Shown: positions 16,715-26,454, counted from the first letter of the stretch. The stretch: DNA of 64,000 nucleotides from Candidatus Anaerobutyricum avicola (GCA_019113845.1 DXGQ01000032.1:22834-86833), one strand, 5' to 3'. Translations and numbers: made by a program. The notes: a model not told the origin generated them from the letters alone.

Positions 16715-19696
16715 CTATTTTTTATCCTTTTCCTTTCCATCATGGAAATATGCGGCAAGAATCTCTCTTCCGCAGGCCACGGCATTTTCAGAAGCATACC
16801 CATTGACGATCCGGACAGCCAAAGAGATCTCCGGCTTGTCCGCCGGCGCATAACCGATAAACAGAGCATGGTCCGGGCGGAGCCGGCTTTCCTGAGCGGT
16901 TCCGGATTTCCCTGCCACCGGGATGCGGAATCCCTCAAATATCCCGGTGTTCGCCACATACATCTCCATTCCCCGGTGCACGCTGTTCCAGGTGTTCTCC
17001 GACAGTTCAATATGATTTTCCGGCCGGGCGGCGGTCTCACCGGAAATGTCAGTCGCAGCCTCAGCGTCCACATTGCCGGAAACACCGTCCCCATCTTCAC
17101 CACCATCTGCCCCGGAAGCGCCGGTATCGGCGATTCCCTCCGGTCCGACATCTTTCACGAGCGTCAGTTTATAACAGTCGCCCTCATTGGCGACGGTGTT
17201 CACATATCGTCCCAGCTGCACCGTGGCGTAGTTGTTCGTTCCCTGTCCGATGGCGGAAGGAATCGCGTAGGAATCCGTCACCTGCGGACTGCTCTCCGTA
17301 AGCTCGATGCCGCTTTTTTCGTTTAAGTGAAACAGTTTTGCATATTTTTGCAGGTATCCCAGTGCCTGGGCGTCGGAAAATTCCCGGTTTCCTTTCATGC
17401 CAAGCCGGTATGAGACTTCACATAGATAGTCGTTGCAGGAATGGCGCAACGCCGCGGATACCGAAGTGACCGGCCCGTGTCCCGCGTGATTCCAGCATCG
17501 CAGCGCCGGGGATACCTTGTCAAAGATACCGTCGCACACCACGGTCGTGTCCGGGTCAATGACGCCCTCTTCCAGACCGGCGATCACCGTCACCGGCTTA
17601 AATGTGGAACCCGGCGCGGAAAGCTGCTGGGTCGCCCGGTTGTAAAGGGGCAGAGATTTATTCTGCGAAAGGCTGTAGTAATAGTCGTTATCCATGTTGT
17701 TGGCGAGACGGTTGTTGTCATAGCCCGGATAGCTGACGCACGCCAGCACTTCCCCGGTATCCGTGTCCGTCACCACGGCGGAACCGGAACACGGGTCCAG
17801 CGCCAGATCTGCCGGGGTGATCTCCAGACTTTCGATCTTTTCCCGGATAAATGTGTAAGCGGACATTTCTCCCGCTTTCCATGCCTGATAAGTATCGTCT
17901 TTCTTCGTCAGGATCTTCTGGTCATAGAGTAACTGACAGATCTCTCCCGGCGAAATCACATCCTGCATCACCATGCGCTCATACACAAGTTCATCAAAAT
18001 CACTATCTTCCCGCAGAGCATCCACGATATAGTCCACAACACTTTCATACATTTCTTCCTGGGTGAGATAGGCATCTTCTCCCGTAAAAATCTTATCCCG
18101 CACCCATCCTTCTGCGATGACCGCATTCAGATAACCGCGCAGGGAGAGAGTACCGTTCTCCCACTGTTTTTCATACTCCGCGGCGTCCTCCTCATACTCC
18201 TCATAGAGAAGGTCGACCTGCTCCATAATAAATGTCCCGTATTCCTGAAGAACCTCTTCTTCTCCGGAAGACTGCCCACCGTCTGTACCAGTCTCCGTCT
18301 CTGAAGACTGTCCGCTGTCTGTGTCCTCTCCGGCATCCCCCTTCCCAGTCTGCCCGGCTTTCGCGGAAAGCGCCTCCGCGATTTCCTGACAAATCGCTTC
18401 CTTTTGCTTTTCGTATCGCTCCTGAATCTCTTTTTCCAGCTTCGTGGCATCCCTTTCCACAAAATGCGCCGTGTCGATGAGGTGATTGTGAAACAAAGCG
18501 CAGTAAACCTCGTAGATGGGAATCCGGATTTCCGTGGTATCTGAAATATGTTCCTTATCAAATGTTTTCGCATCTGTGATATTTTCCAGCAACACTTCTG
18601 CGATCTTTTTCTCCAGGATATCGTAAACTTTCCGCTGCAGATCGGAATCGATGGTCAGATACACGTCCTGCCCGGTCTGCGGCTCTTCGCTTTTTCCGGT
18701 ACTTCCGATGATGCGGCCCATGTTATCCACCAGCACCTCCTTACTCCCGTCTTCGCCGTGGAGTTCTTCTTCCAGATACTGTTCCATACCGGCTTTTCCG
18801 ACAACCGCGTCCGACGCATATCCTTTCTCCTCCTTTTCTTCCAGTTCTTCCGGGGAGATCTGTCCGGTGTAGCCGATGATGGAAGCGCAGGCTTCCCCGC
18901 CGTCATAGACCCGCATGGTATCTTCCTCGATGGACACCCCCGTAAATTCCGTCTGATTCTCCGAGATGGCGGCAACCGAAGTGTCCGATACATTTTCTGC
19001 CACCGTGACCGCAAGATATTTCTGGTACGCCTGCAGGGAAAGCGCATAGCGGATATGAAGAATCCCCAACACTTCTTCTTCGGAAAGCTTCTCCGGCAGA
19101 CCATATTGCTGCTTTTCCCCGGACGTATATTCTTTTCCGCCCTGCGAGAAGAGACAGAAGCGATCCTCTCCGCTCAGATAGGCAATGATATCCTCCTCGT
19201 CCGCCCGGCTCTCTTCCTCGCTCATCTCATCGATGGACGCCTTCCCGAAAACATCCGCCCGGAATCTGGCCAGCGCTGTCCCCTCCACAGTAAATGTATA
19301 TCCGCCCTGCCTGTCCCATGTCAGTTCCAGATACTGCGAAGGCGTATCTCCGTTTTGTTTCAAAACTTTCAGAAGCCGGTAGATGGTTCCGTTGAGCGAC
19401 AACTGCCGCTCACGGCTGCCGGGATATGTCTGACTGTCTTCCATGGTCAGATCATAGACCAGCTCATTTCGCGCCAGAGGCTTTCCATTGCGGTCATAAA
19501 TATTTCCCCGGACGCCCTTTTGCCGGATCTCTCTTTTTGTCTTTAAGACAAAGTTCTCGGCGTACTTCTCCCCGTCCACAATCTGCAGACGATACAGCCG
19601 CCCTATGAGCAAGGCAAATAAAAAGCACAGCCCCGCGCCAAGAATCATGGTCCTCGTGATCTTAATCTGCTTTATCTTTTCCAGAATCTTCGACAT
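16715..19696 (-). CDS. Large class B penicillin-binding protein (993 residues)
   Basis: One membrane helix (about 16-33), a dimerisation region (about 50-340) and a transpeptidase domain with STFK in APGSTFKPVTV, SCN in RHSCNDYLCEV, and KSG in VAGKSGTAQE. A long acidic insertion between about 375 and 620 (e.g. GEDTDSGQSSETETG) and an Ala/Gly/Asp-rich insertion near 890-920 make it longer than usual PBPs, a pattern seen in Lachnospiraceae. The promoter carries two TACA-N2-TGTA-like sites, so this PBP is predicted to belong to the BlaI regulon together with the MecA-like one. Role: cell-wall cross-linking at the outer membrane face. Confidence 0.9.
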   Translation of the reverse strand: MSKILEKIKQIKITRTMILGAGLCFLFALLIGRLYRLQIVDGEKYAENFVLKTKREIRQKGVRGNIYDRNGKPLARNELVYDLTMEDSQTYPGSRERQLSLNGTIYRLLKVLKQNGDTPSQYLELTWDRQGGYTFTVEGTALARFRADVFGKASIDEMSEEESRADEEDIIAYLSGEDRFCLFSQGGKEYTSGEKQQYGLPEKLSEEEVLGILHIRYALSLQAYQKYLAVTVAENVSDTSVAAISENQTEFTGVSIEEDTMRVYDGGEACASIIGYTGQISPEELEEKEEKGYASDAVVGKAGMEQYLEEELHGEDGSKEVLVDNMGRIIGSTGKSEEPQTGQDVYLTIDSDLQRKVYDILEKKIAEVLLENITDAKTFDKEHISDTTEIRIPIYEVYCALFHNHLIDTAHFVERDATKLEKEIQERYEKQKEAICQEIAEALSAKAGQTGKGDAGEDTDSGQSSETETGTDGGQSSGEEEVLQEYGTFIMEQVDLLYEEYEEDAAEYEKQWENGTLSLRGYLNAVIAEGWVRDKIFTGEDAYLTQEEMYESVVDYIVDALREDSDFDELVYERMVMQDVISPGEICQLLYDQKILTKKDDTYQAWKAGEMSAYTFIREKIESLEITPADLALDPCSGSAVVTDTDTGEVLACVSYPGYDNNRLANNMDNDYYYSLSQNKSLPLYNRATQQLSAPGSTFKPVTVIAGLEEGVIDPDTTVVCDGIFDKVSPALRCWNHAGHGPVTSVSAALRHSCNDYLCEVSYRLGMKGNREFSDAQALGYLQKYAKLFHLNEKSGIELTESSPQVTDSYAIPSAIGQGTNNYATVQLGRYVNTVANEGDCYKLTLVKDVGPEGIADTGASGADGGEDGDGVSGNVDAEAATDISGETAARPENHIELSENTWNSVHRGMEMYVANTGIFEGFRIPVAGKSGTAQESRLRPDHALFIGYAPADKPEISLAVRIVNGYASENAVACGREILAAYFHDGKEKDKK

Positions 19697-19707
19697 GTTT
19701 TCATCTC

Positions 19708-19755
19708 CTACGTTTGTAATATTTATATCTTACATATGTAGGATTAAGATGTCAA
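19708..19755 (-). promoter_or_regulatory. Promoter with two BlaI-type operators upstream of the 993-residue PBP
   Basis: On the minus strand TTGACA (19750-19755), a 17-base spacer and TAAGAT (-10) are seen. TACATATGTA (19731-19740) lies in the spacer and -10 region. A second imperfect site, CTACGTTTGTAA on the plus strand (19708-19719), lies after the start, next to the ribosome site GTAGGAGA. The same -35/-10 and operator geometry recurs at 28716-28742. Confidence 0.78.
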
Positions 19756-19837
19756 CCTGTTTTTCAAAAAGAATCTCTTTCACAGAGATTGCAGGCTGAT
19801 TGGAATCATTTTTTTGATGACGTTCTTCTGGAGCAAA

Positions 19838-19934
19838 AAAAGCTGCCGCCAGACATTCTCATACGAAACATTATCATTTCACTGATTGAAATCATTTACT
19901 CTTTGTATGAGAAATCCGTCTGACGACAGCTTTC
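19838..19934 (-). terminator. Long two-tier hairpin terminator after the Na/Pi symporter
   Basis: On the minus strand AAAGCTGTCGTCAGAC pairs with GTCTGGCGGCAGCTTT using two U-G wobbles, then TTCTCATAC pairs with GTATGAGAA, and an inner ATTTCA-N5-TGAAAT forms the tip. TTTTTTTGC follows. The wobbles would be A-C mismatches on the plus strand, so the structure is built for minus-strand RNA. Confidence 0.75.
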
Positions 19935-19968
19935 CTATATCTTTTTTCTTTTTACTCTCTGCCAGCTC

Positions 19969-21600
19969 CTACGGCTGAATGGTTGCCAGTTCCTGACCGA
20001 TGTTTAAGACATGATCGCCGATGCGTTCAAAGTCCGTCAGCATCTCCGAATACAGGATGCTGGCCTCTCCCTCGCAGGCTTCCCGGCGCATTCTGTCCAT
20101 CTGGTTCTGACGGTATTCTTCCGTCATCTGATCGATCTTCTGTTCCAGATCAGAAACTTCCTGCAGTTCGCTCTTCGTCAGACTGTTCAGATCATGCAGA
20201 CAGTCCAGAGCGGCCAGACTCGTATCCCGCATCTTTTCTATCTCTTTTCTGGCGTCTTTTGAAAAGGCGATTTGCTTTTCTTCCAGCATCTTCGTATACT
20301 CGCAGATATTCATGGCATGGTCGCCAATCCGCTCAAGATTACTGCATACCCGGAAAAATCCGTTAAAATTCACCGCATCTTTTCGGTTTGTCTCATGGAC
20401 GATCGCACGGGAAATATATTTTGATATCTCTTTATTGAGATAATCAATATAATCCTCGTTCTCCTCCACTTTTGCGAGACGCTGTGCACTGCCCTCCAGG
20501 ACTGCCGCAAAGCTTTGCTCGATATTTTCTCTCGTCAGCTTCTCCATCCGGCGCAGCTCATTCCAGATGCCGTTTAAGGCGATGGCTGCGTTACCCATCT
20601 GATACTCGGCTCCGGCTTCCAGCGGCTTAATGTACATAAGCCCCATCGTATCCGGTTCCTCGCCGACTTGCTCCGGCAGAACCTTCGTCGCAAACTTTGC
20701 CAGCGTTGTGCCAAATGGCAGCAGCAACAATGTCGTCACCACGTTAAAGAGGGTGTGCATGTTGGCGATCTGCGCTGCCGGGTTGTCCGGCGTGAAGCCC
20801 TGCACGATGGTAGTGAGCGGCGTCACGATACATACGATGGTAAAGATGATCGTACCGATGATATTAAAGGTCAGATGAATGATCGTCGTCCGCTTGGCGT
20901 TTCTGCTTGTTCCGATGGCCGCCAGTACTGCCGTGATACATGTACCGATGTTCTGACCAAAGAGAACGAACACAGCATTTGGCAGGTCAATGAGTCCACC
21001 GATCGCCAATGTCTGCAAAATACCGACAGAGGCGGAGGAGGACTGGATAACGGCGGTGAACACCGCACCCACCAGAATACCGATGAGCGGATTGCCAAAC
21101 TGGGTCATCAGATTGATGAAGGCTTCCGAATCCCGAAGCGGCGACATGGCGCTGCTCATCATTTCCATTCCGAGGAAGAGGATACCGAGTCCTGCCACAA
21201 TCTGACCATAATACTGCACCTGCGCTTTTTTGCTGAACATGATGACCGCCACACCCGCAAAGGCGAGGAGCGGCGCGATGGCGCCCACATCCAGCGCGAT
21301 AAGCTGCCCGGTAATGGTGGTTCCAATGTTGGCGCCCATGATGATCCACACTGCCTGCTGCAGTGTCAGCATACCTGAGTTTACAAATCCGACCACCATT
21401 ACGGTCGTAGCAGACGATGACTGGATGACTGCCGTGATACCGGCTCCCACCGCAACGCCAAGGAAGCGGTTCGAAGTCAGCTTCTCCAGAATTCCTTTCA
21501 TCCGGTTTCCGGCCGCTGCTTCCAGTCCGGAACTCATCATCTGCATACCGTAAAGGAACAGGGCAAGACCGCCCATCAATCCTAATACGATACCTGTCAT
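19969..21600 (-). CDS. Na+/phosphate symporter with PhoU-like domain (NptA/YjbB type)
   Basis: 543 residues. The first 310 form two inverted-repeat membrane halves, each with the QSSSA signature (AVIQSSSATTVMVVGF and AVIQSSSASVGILQT). The C-terminal 200 residues are helical and PhoU-like (ERIGDHAMNICEYTKML and FERIGDHVLNIGQEL). AAGGAG stands before the ATG at 21600. Family members move phosphate with sodium; the PhoU part is thought to regulate. It sits alone between the second PBP and the potassium genes and is followed by a long terminator hairpin. Confidence 0.92.
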   Translation of the reverse strand: MTGIVLGLMGGLALFLYGMQMMSSGLEAAAGNRMKGILEKLTSNRFLGVAVGAGITAVIQSSSATTVMVVGFVNSGMLTLQQAVWIIMGANIGTTITGQLIALDVGAIAPLLAFAGVAVIMFSKKAQVQYYGQIVAGLGILFLGMEMMSSAMSPLRDSEAFINLMTQFGNPLIGILVGAVFTAVIQSSSASVGILQTLAIGGLIDLPNAVFVLFGQNIGTCITAVLAAIGTSRNAKRTTIIHLTFNIIGTIIFTIVCIVTPLTTIVQGFTPDNPAAQIANMHTLFNVVTTLLLLPFGTTLAKFATKVLPEQVGEEPDTMGLMYIKPLEAGAEYQMGNAAIALNGIWNELRRMEKLTRENIEQSFAAVLEGSAQRLAKVEENEDYIDYLNKEISKYISRAIVHETNRKDAVNFNGFFRVCSNLERIGDHAMNICEYTKMLEEKQIAFSKDARKEIEKMRDTSLAALDCLHDLNSLTKSELQEVSDLEQKIDQMTEEYRQNQMDRMRREACEGEASILYSEMLTDFERIGDHVLNIGQELATIQP

Positions 21601-21775
21601 AATTTTTTCTCCTTTTCGTACTTTTAACCCCTGTCAGCGTGACAGGGACAGATCTTCTCTCTTCTTATCCATTACAGGCTGGATAACTCTTTTCTTTCTT
21701 TTCTTCATCCATTCTAAGGCGGATGACCCTTCTCTCTTCTTCATCTTATACAGGGGCCGTTTTGTCATTCCGGCT

Positions 21776-22465
21776 TTATAATGCTTTTTCTTTCTCGATC
21801 CATTCTGTGAGACGATGCAGATTCTCCGTGCTTCCCGACAGATATAAAATGTCATCCTGCTGCATCACGTATTCCGGACGCACATCCTCCATGACATTGT
21901 CATTATTCTCGATGGCGATGATGTTTAAGCCCAGTTTGGAACGGATATCCAGTTCCATGATGGACTTGCCCACCATTTTGGCAGGAACTACCACCTTGGT
22001 GATATTAATCTTCTTGCTGAGCTGCACATAGTCAAGAATCTGAGAGGATTCCAGGCGGTGCGCCAGACGGATCGCCATATCTCTTTCCGGATAGACAACC
22101 TCGGCGCCAAGAGTTCTCAAGATCTCCCCGTGCTCCGCGCTGTTTGCCTTGGCGATGACCGTCGGGATGCCGAGGCTCACAAGGTGAAGAGTGGTCAGGA
22201 TGGAGGTACCCATCTGTTCACCGATGCAGACGACTGCCACTTCACAGTTTTTGATGCCCGTCTCCTCCAGAGACTTTTTGTCAAGATTTCTGACCACATA
22301 GGCATTTTCTGTGAGATCGCGCAGCTCACGCACTTTCTCCTCATCTCTGTCAATGACCAAAAGCTCCGCGCCGGACTCTGCCAGTTCTGTCGCCAGCGCA
22401 TATCCAAATCTTCCAAGACCTACAATACCGTATGTTGTGCTTTCTTTTTTCTGTTTTCCAAACAT
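21776..22465 (-). CDS. ktrA: KtrA-type potassium uptake RCK protein
   Basis: About 229 residues with a single RCK pair: Rossmann motif GIVGLGRFGYALA at the N-terminus, acidic nucleotide-binding residue in LLVIDRDEEK, and a TrkA_C domain from about residue 145. The single-repeat length marks it as KtrA rather than TrkA. The ATG at 22465 is preferred because AAGGAGA lies 5 bases upstream. It begins 10 bases after the ktrB stop, so the two are one operon; the KdpDE-like pair lies directly upstream. Confidence 0.9.
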   Translation of the reverse strand: MFGKQKKESTTYGIVGLGRFGYALATELAESGAELLVIDRDEEKVRELRDLTENAYVVRNLDKKSLEETGIKNCEVAVVCIGEQMGTSILTTLHLVSLGIPTVIAKANSAEHGEILRTLGAEVVYPERDMAIRLAHRLESSQILDYVQLSKKINITKVVVPAKMVGKSIMELDIRSKLGLNIIAIENNDNVMEDVRPEYVMQQDDILYLSGSTENLHRLTEWIEKEKAL

Positions 22466-22475
22466 AATAATCTCC

Positions 22476-23774
22476 TTAACCGATTGCAATATTTCCTTCC
22501 GGATAGCTGACTCTGTCTCCCCTTGTAAAGTACCAGAGGGAAGCGATTGTCAGAGGTCCGAGTCTGCCAATATACATGATGACGATGGATAAAAACTTTG
22601 CTCCATCACATAAATCCGGGGTAATTCCTGTCGAAAGACCCACGGTGCCAAAGGCGCTGGTAATCTCAAATAAGAGATCGACCAGAGGGATCTCCGGCTC
22701 CAGAATCGTCATGATATATGTGCCTATAATAACAACAAACAACGCCAGTGAGGCGATGACTGCCGCCTTTCGGAACGCGTTTTTCGGAATCGCGTAATGA
22801 AACGCCTTCTCATCCTTGTTGGTCGCCGCCGACTTGATGCCCTGCAGCAACACAAAAAAAGTACTGGTCTTGATACCGCCGCCGGTGGAACCCGGGGAGG
22901 CACCGATGAACATCAGCACGGTAAGCACCAGCAGACCGGACTGGGAAAATGTTCCCAACGGATAGGTCGAAAAGCCCGCCGTTCTCGCAGATACACTGTG
23001 GAAAACAGCCGCCATCCAGGTGATATCTTCCGTGAACTTTAACATGACCGCGCCCACGATAATGAGGACGATACTCATGGTGATGACCACCTTCGCGTGC
23101 ATGGAAAACTTCTTCCAGCGGAACCGTTTGGAACAGACCTCACGGATGACAAGGAAACCGATACCGCCCAGGATGATGAGCGCGCATGTCACAACATTTA
23201 ACAGCACGTTATGGCGGTAAGGGATCAGATTCTGAAAATTACCCAAAATATCAAATCCGGAGTTATTAAATGCGGCAACGGAATGGAATAAACTGATCCC
23301 GATCGCCCGAATCGGCGGATAATCCTGTACAAACACAAGAAAACTCAACACAGCGCCGGAAAGCTCGATGATCACCGTCGTGATAAAAATATCCCGCACA
23401 AAAACGACCAGCCCTTTTCCGGAGTCCAGATTCATCGCCTCCCGGATCAGATTCCTTCCCTTCATATTGACCTTTTTGCCGATGGCGATGATCACGCCGG
23501 CGCCCACTGCCGTCACGCCCAGACCGCCGATCTGGATCAGCATGGCAAGGAAGGTCTGTCCGAGGGGAGTAAATGTGTCCCCAGCATCCACCGCGATCAG
23601 TCCCGTCACGCACACCGCGCTGGTCGATGTGTACAATGCGTCAATATACCGCAGAGTCACACCGTCTTTTACGCTGCACGGCAGCATGAGAAGTACGGAA
23701 CCGATCAGAATTACAGAAAGAAATCCCAGGGCAATGAGCCGTCCCGGAGATTGTCTTTTTAGCAACCTAAACAT
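22476..23774 (-). CDS. ktrB: KtrB-type potassium channel subunit
   Basis: 432 residues, shorter than TrkH. Four pore loops are visible: STSAVCVTGLIAV, AFNNSGFDILG, ARTAGFSTYPLG and SAFGTVGLSTG, with the family glycines. Ktr systems import potassium, usually sodium-dependent, and need KtrA for gating. It starts 31 bases after the stop of the upstream response regulator, suggesting a single kinase-regulator-ktrB-ktrA unit, all on the minus strand. That is an unusual link: KdpDE-like proteins normally sit beside kdpFABC, which is absent here. Confidence 0.92.
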   Translation of the reverse strand: MFRLLKRQSPGRLIALGFLSVILIGSVLLMLPCSVKDGVTLRYIDALYTSTSAVCVTGLIAVDAGDTFTPLGQTFLAMLIQIGGLGVTAVGAGVIIAIGKKVNMKGRNLIREAMNLDSGKGLVVFVRDIFITTVIIELSGAVLSFLVFVQDYPPIRAIGISLFHSVAAFNNSGFDILGNFQNLIPYRHNVLLNVVTCALIILGGIGFLVIREVCSKRFRWKKFSMHAKVVITMSIVLIIVGAVMLKFTEDITWMAAVFHSVSARTAGFSTYPLGTFSQSGLLVLTVLMFIGASPGSTGGGIKTSTFFVLLQGIKSAATNKDEKAFHYAIPKNAFRKAAVIASLALFVVIIGTYIMTILEPEIPLVDLLFEITSAFGTVGLSTGITPDLCDGAKFLSIVIMYIGRLGPLTIASLWYFTRGDRVSYPEGNIAIG

Positions 23775-23805
23775 TGTAATATCCTCTTTCTTCTTTCAAG
23801 TCTCA

Positions 23806-24513
23806 TTATGCTTCGTCCTGCATCCGATATCCAACGCCCAGCTCATTGACGATATAATTCTTTTCTCCTGGTCTTGAGCCTAATTTTTTTCGGATATTTG
23901 CCATATTTACCTGCAGCTTTTTGATACTGCCCGCATCGGAGCTGCCCCACACTGCCTGAATGATGGAAGCGTAGGTGAGCACCCGTCCCGCGTGCTGCGA
24001 GAGCAGCGCCACGATATTGTACTCCGTCTGCGTCAGCTTGATCTCCTTTTCCTGTACACGGACGAGACGTCTGGCATAATCAATCTCCAGATCATGGAGT
24101 CTGTATCTGCCGCTGACACCCTCGTCGCCCTGGAGACCTTCATAGCGCCGGTTACGCAAAGCCGCCCGCACCCTTGCCAGAAGCTCCGCCGTCCCAAAAG
24201 GCTTCGTGATATAGTCGTTGGCGCCGCAATCCAGTGCGGTCACCTTATCTTTTTCCTGGGTTCTTGCTGACAGGACGATGACCGGAGTGGAATCTGTCTG
24301 CCGTATCTTTTTAATAAAATGCATCCCGTCCTCATCCGGAAGTCCCAGATCAAGGAGCACCAGATCCGGATTGTGGGAAGAGTACACAAGAAGCCCCTGC
24401 TTCACACTTCCCGCCGTCAGAACCTGATATCCGTTCGTATCCAGGATCGTCTTTACAAAGCTGCGGATATTCGTCTCATCTTCAATTACCAGCAGTTTAT
24501 ATTTGTTGTTCAT
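23806..24513 (-). CDS. KdpE-like OmpR-family response regulator
   Basis: 235 residues: receiver with phospho-acceptor in LVLLDLGLPDEDG, switch region PVIVLSARTQEKDK and ITKPFGTAELLARVRAALRN, then a winged helix (HDLEIDYARRLVRV, LTQTEYNIVALLSQHAGRVLT, NELGVGYRMQ). The sequence style resembles KdpE. It overlaps the end of the kinase gene by 17 bases, so the pair is translationally coupled, and ktrB follows 31 bases later. Potassium control of ktrBA is the natural inference. Confidence 0.9.
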   Translation of the reverse strand: MNNKYKLLVIEDETNIRSFVKTILDTNGYQVLTAGSVKQGLLVYSSHNPDLVLLDLGLPDEDGMHFIKKIRQTDSTPVIVLSARTQEKDKVTALDCGANDYITKPFGTAELLARVRAALRNRRYEGLQGDEGVSGRYRLHDLEIDYARRLVRVQEKEIKLTQTEYNIVALLSQHAGRVLTYASIIQAVWGSSDAGSIKKLQVNMANIRKKLGSRPGEKNYIVNELGVGYRMQDEA

Positions 24514-25564
24514 CCATTTCCTCCATTTCCAATGAGAAACTGAAACGCGCCCCTCCTTCTCTGCGATTTTCAGCCTTTATGCTTCCTCCGTGTGCCCGGA
24601 TTATGGTCGCACAGACAGAAAGGCCGATACTCATATTGTTTCTCTTCCCATCTGCAGGTTCTTCTGTTCTTTCCTGATATCCCTCAAACAGTCTGTCAAG
24701 CAGTTCCGGTGCAATGCCGCAGCCGTCGTCTTCAATCTCAAAGACAGCATGACTGCCCACCGTGCGCACCCGGAAGATAAGCCTGGTCATCCCTTTCGCA
24801 TGGAGCACCGCATTTTCCAGAAGGTTCATGAGAACCTGCACGATCAGAAGCGGGTCCATCGGTATGCTGATGAACTCCTCAGGGATCTCCACTTCCACTT
24901 TCTGGTCCGGGTATCTCTTGTGAAACTTGATGAGCGTATCATCTATGAGTTCCTCAAGCACCGTCGGCGTCTTGATGACCTGCACCTGTTTGCTGCCGAT
25001 CTTCGTGATGGAAAGAAGATTCTCCATCATCCGGATCAGCCACTCCGCATCCTCTCTGATCTCTCCCAGCAGCTTGATCTGCTGCTCCTTTTTCAGAGAG
25101 TCATAATTCTCAATGATCGCGGAACAGGAACCATAAATGGTCGTGAGAGGTGTTCGCAGATCGTGGGAGATGGCCCGGAGCAGATTTGCCCGCACTCTCT
25201 CCTTTTCTGTCTCCGCCTTTGTCCTCTCCTGCTCCTTGATCTTGGTCGTGAGCGCGCTGGTCGCCGTGGCGACAACCAGCATGACGATCGCCGAGGAAAG
25301 GCTCTCCACCGCCACAAAATCCAGCGCAAAGTACGGAAATGTGAAGGCAAAATTCTCCGCAAGGACACTTACAAGCGACGCCGCGATCCCCCACAGGTAC
25401 CCTTCTGTTTTCAGTGATATCAGAAATACTCCCAGAATAAACACATCCGAAGAAAATGACTGCGCCTTAAATATTCTCTGCAGGACCAGATTAATCAGAA
25501 AGGTTACGCCCAGAATGACGATGGTAACGATAAAATCTCGTATACATTTTCTATATCTGCTCAT
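24497..25564 (-). CDS. KdpD-like sensor kinase lacking the KdpD/Usp N-terminal domains
   Basis: 355 residues. About 10-105 is a compact membrane domain of several helices (DUF4118, as in the KdpD core). HisKA follows (LLRAISHDLRTPLTTIYGS), then HATPase (NLLENAVLHAKG, EDDGCGIAPELL, NMSIGLSVCATIIRAHGG). Full KdpD is about 890 residues with large cytosolic N-terminal domains; these are absent, as in many Clostridia. It overlaps the regulator gene and heads the predicted potassium operon. Confidence 0.88.
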   Translation of the reverse strand: MSRYRKCIRDFIVTIVILGVTFLINLVLQRIFKAQSFSSDVFILGVFLISLKTEGYLWGIAASLVSVLAENFAFTFPYFALDFVAVESLSSAIVMLVVATATSALTTKIKEQERTKAETEKERVRANLLRAISHDLRTPLTTIYGSCSAIIENYDSLKKEQQIKLLGEIREDAEWLIRMMENLLSITKIGSKQVQVIKTPTVLEELIDDTLIKFHKRYPDQKVEVEIPEEFISIPMDPLLIVQVLMNLLENAVLHAKGMTRLIFRVRTVGSHAVFEIEDDGCGIAPELLDRLFEGYQERTEEPADGKRNNMSIGLSVCATIIRAHGGSIKAENRREGGARFSFSLEMEEMDEQQI

Positions 25565-25626
25565 ATCTTTTTGTAACCTCCGCTAACGACTATATCATTT
25601 TTCTGGCTAAGATGTAGTAAAGATTA

Positions 25627-25663
25627 AGGGACAGCCTGTTTCTTTTAAAAACTGGCTGTCCCT
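25627..25663 (-). terminator. Hairpin between the CMD-family gene and the KdpD-like kinase gene
   Basis: AGGGACAGCC pairs with GGCTGTCCCT (10 bp) around a 17-base loop. On the minus strand it is followed by TTAATCTTTACT. It probably ends transcription from the gene at 25762; it also lies in front of the kinase gene. Confidence 0.65.
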
Positions 25664-25761
25664 ATTATATACCTTTTTTGTTTATTTTGTTGTGCCTATT
25701 GTAAAATTAATCGATGAAATGTAAAGTTTTTTTATTTTCTGTGTAAAATATCAGAAGTATT

Positions 25762-26454
25762 TTACATTTCTGCCGCCTTAGTAATGCAGGAAATCGCGTT
25801 CAGGCTCCTCGGATACCCGATATACGGAAGACACTGCGATACCACCTTTGTGAGAAAAGCCGCGTCATTTCCGAGGTTCATATTTCCTTTGGCGTGCGCG
25901 GTAAGCTGCGGCTCGCATCCTCCCTGCGCAGCGAGGAAACAGAAGGTAATCATCTCTCTCTGTTTTAAGTCAAGACCGGTTCTCGTATAATAATCACCAA
26001 AACAGTTGGCCGCCAGCCAGCGGTTCACATGTCCGCTCCTCCACGCCTCCAGCATATGCTCTCCGAAAATATCCGCCTGCGCCTGCGCGCCCTTCTCAAG
26101 ACGGTTTTCCATGGTCGTGGTGGCCTGTCCGGCAAGCGGCAGCTCCACGCCCCTCTCCGTGAGAACGGCATTGACAACATCCAGAAACGGACGAACCCGT
26201 CCCATGCCGAGATAATCCACCGCCTGATAGACCATTTCCTTGACCATCACCGGCGTCAGACCGGCGTCAAGCGCCTTCGGCAGCGTCTCCTTAAACATGT
26301 CCACGCCCTGGCATCCGGCAAGCGTCGCCAGGATTGCCAGATATCTGGTAGGATCATCGAGTTCCTGCCCCGGCTCGTTCACCACCTCGTCCAGAGCAAA
26401 ATGTTCATATCGTTCCATAAATTCCGGATCTGTTTCGCGCAAATTCATTCTCAT
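25762..26454 (-). CDS. Carboxymuconolactone decarboxylase-family protein (two AhpD-like domains)
   Basis: 230 residues with two CMD/AhpD-like repeats, at about 25-100 (RYLAILATLAGCQGVDMFKE) and 140-225 (LKQREMITFCFLAAQGGCEPQLTAHAKG). The second keeps one cysteine of the usual CxxC (GGCEPQL), so a classical AhpD thiol pair is not evident. The family covers lactone decarboxylases and peroxidase partners; function here is unknown. A cupin gene lies directly upstream, an association often seen in Clostridia and Bacteroidetes genomes. Confidence 0.85.
   Translation of the reverse strand: MRMNLRETDPEFMERYEHFALDEVVNEPGQELDDPTRYLAILATLAGCQGVDMFKETLPKALDAGLTPVMVKEMVYQAVDYLGMGRVRPFLDVVNAVLTERGVELPLAGQATTTMENRLEKGAQAQADIFGEHMLEAWRSGHVNRWLAANCFGDYYTRTGLDLKQREMITFCFLAAQGGCEPQLTAHAKGNMNLGNDAAFLTKVVSQCLPYIGYPRSLNAISCITKAAEM

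Noticed and set aside
25565-25761. c-di-AMP or other riboswitch upstream of the potassium genes
   Set aside because: Only a simple hairpin is visible; no conserved riboswitch core was recognised here or upstream of trkA.
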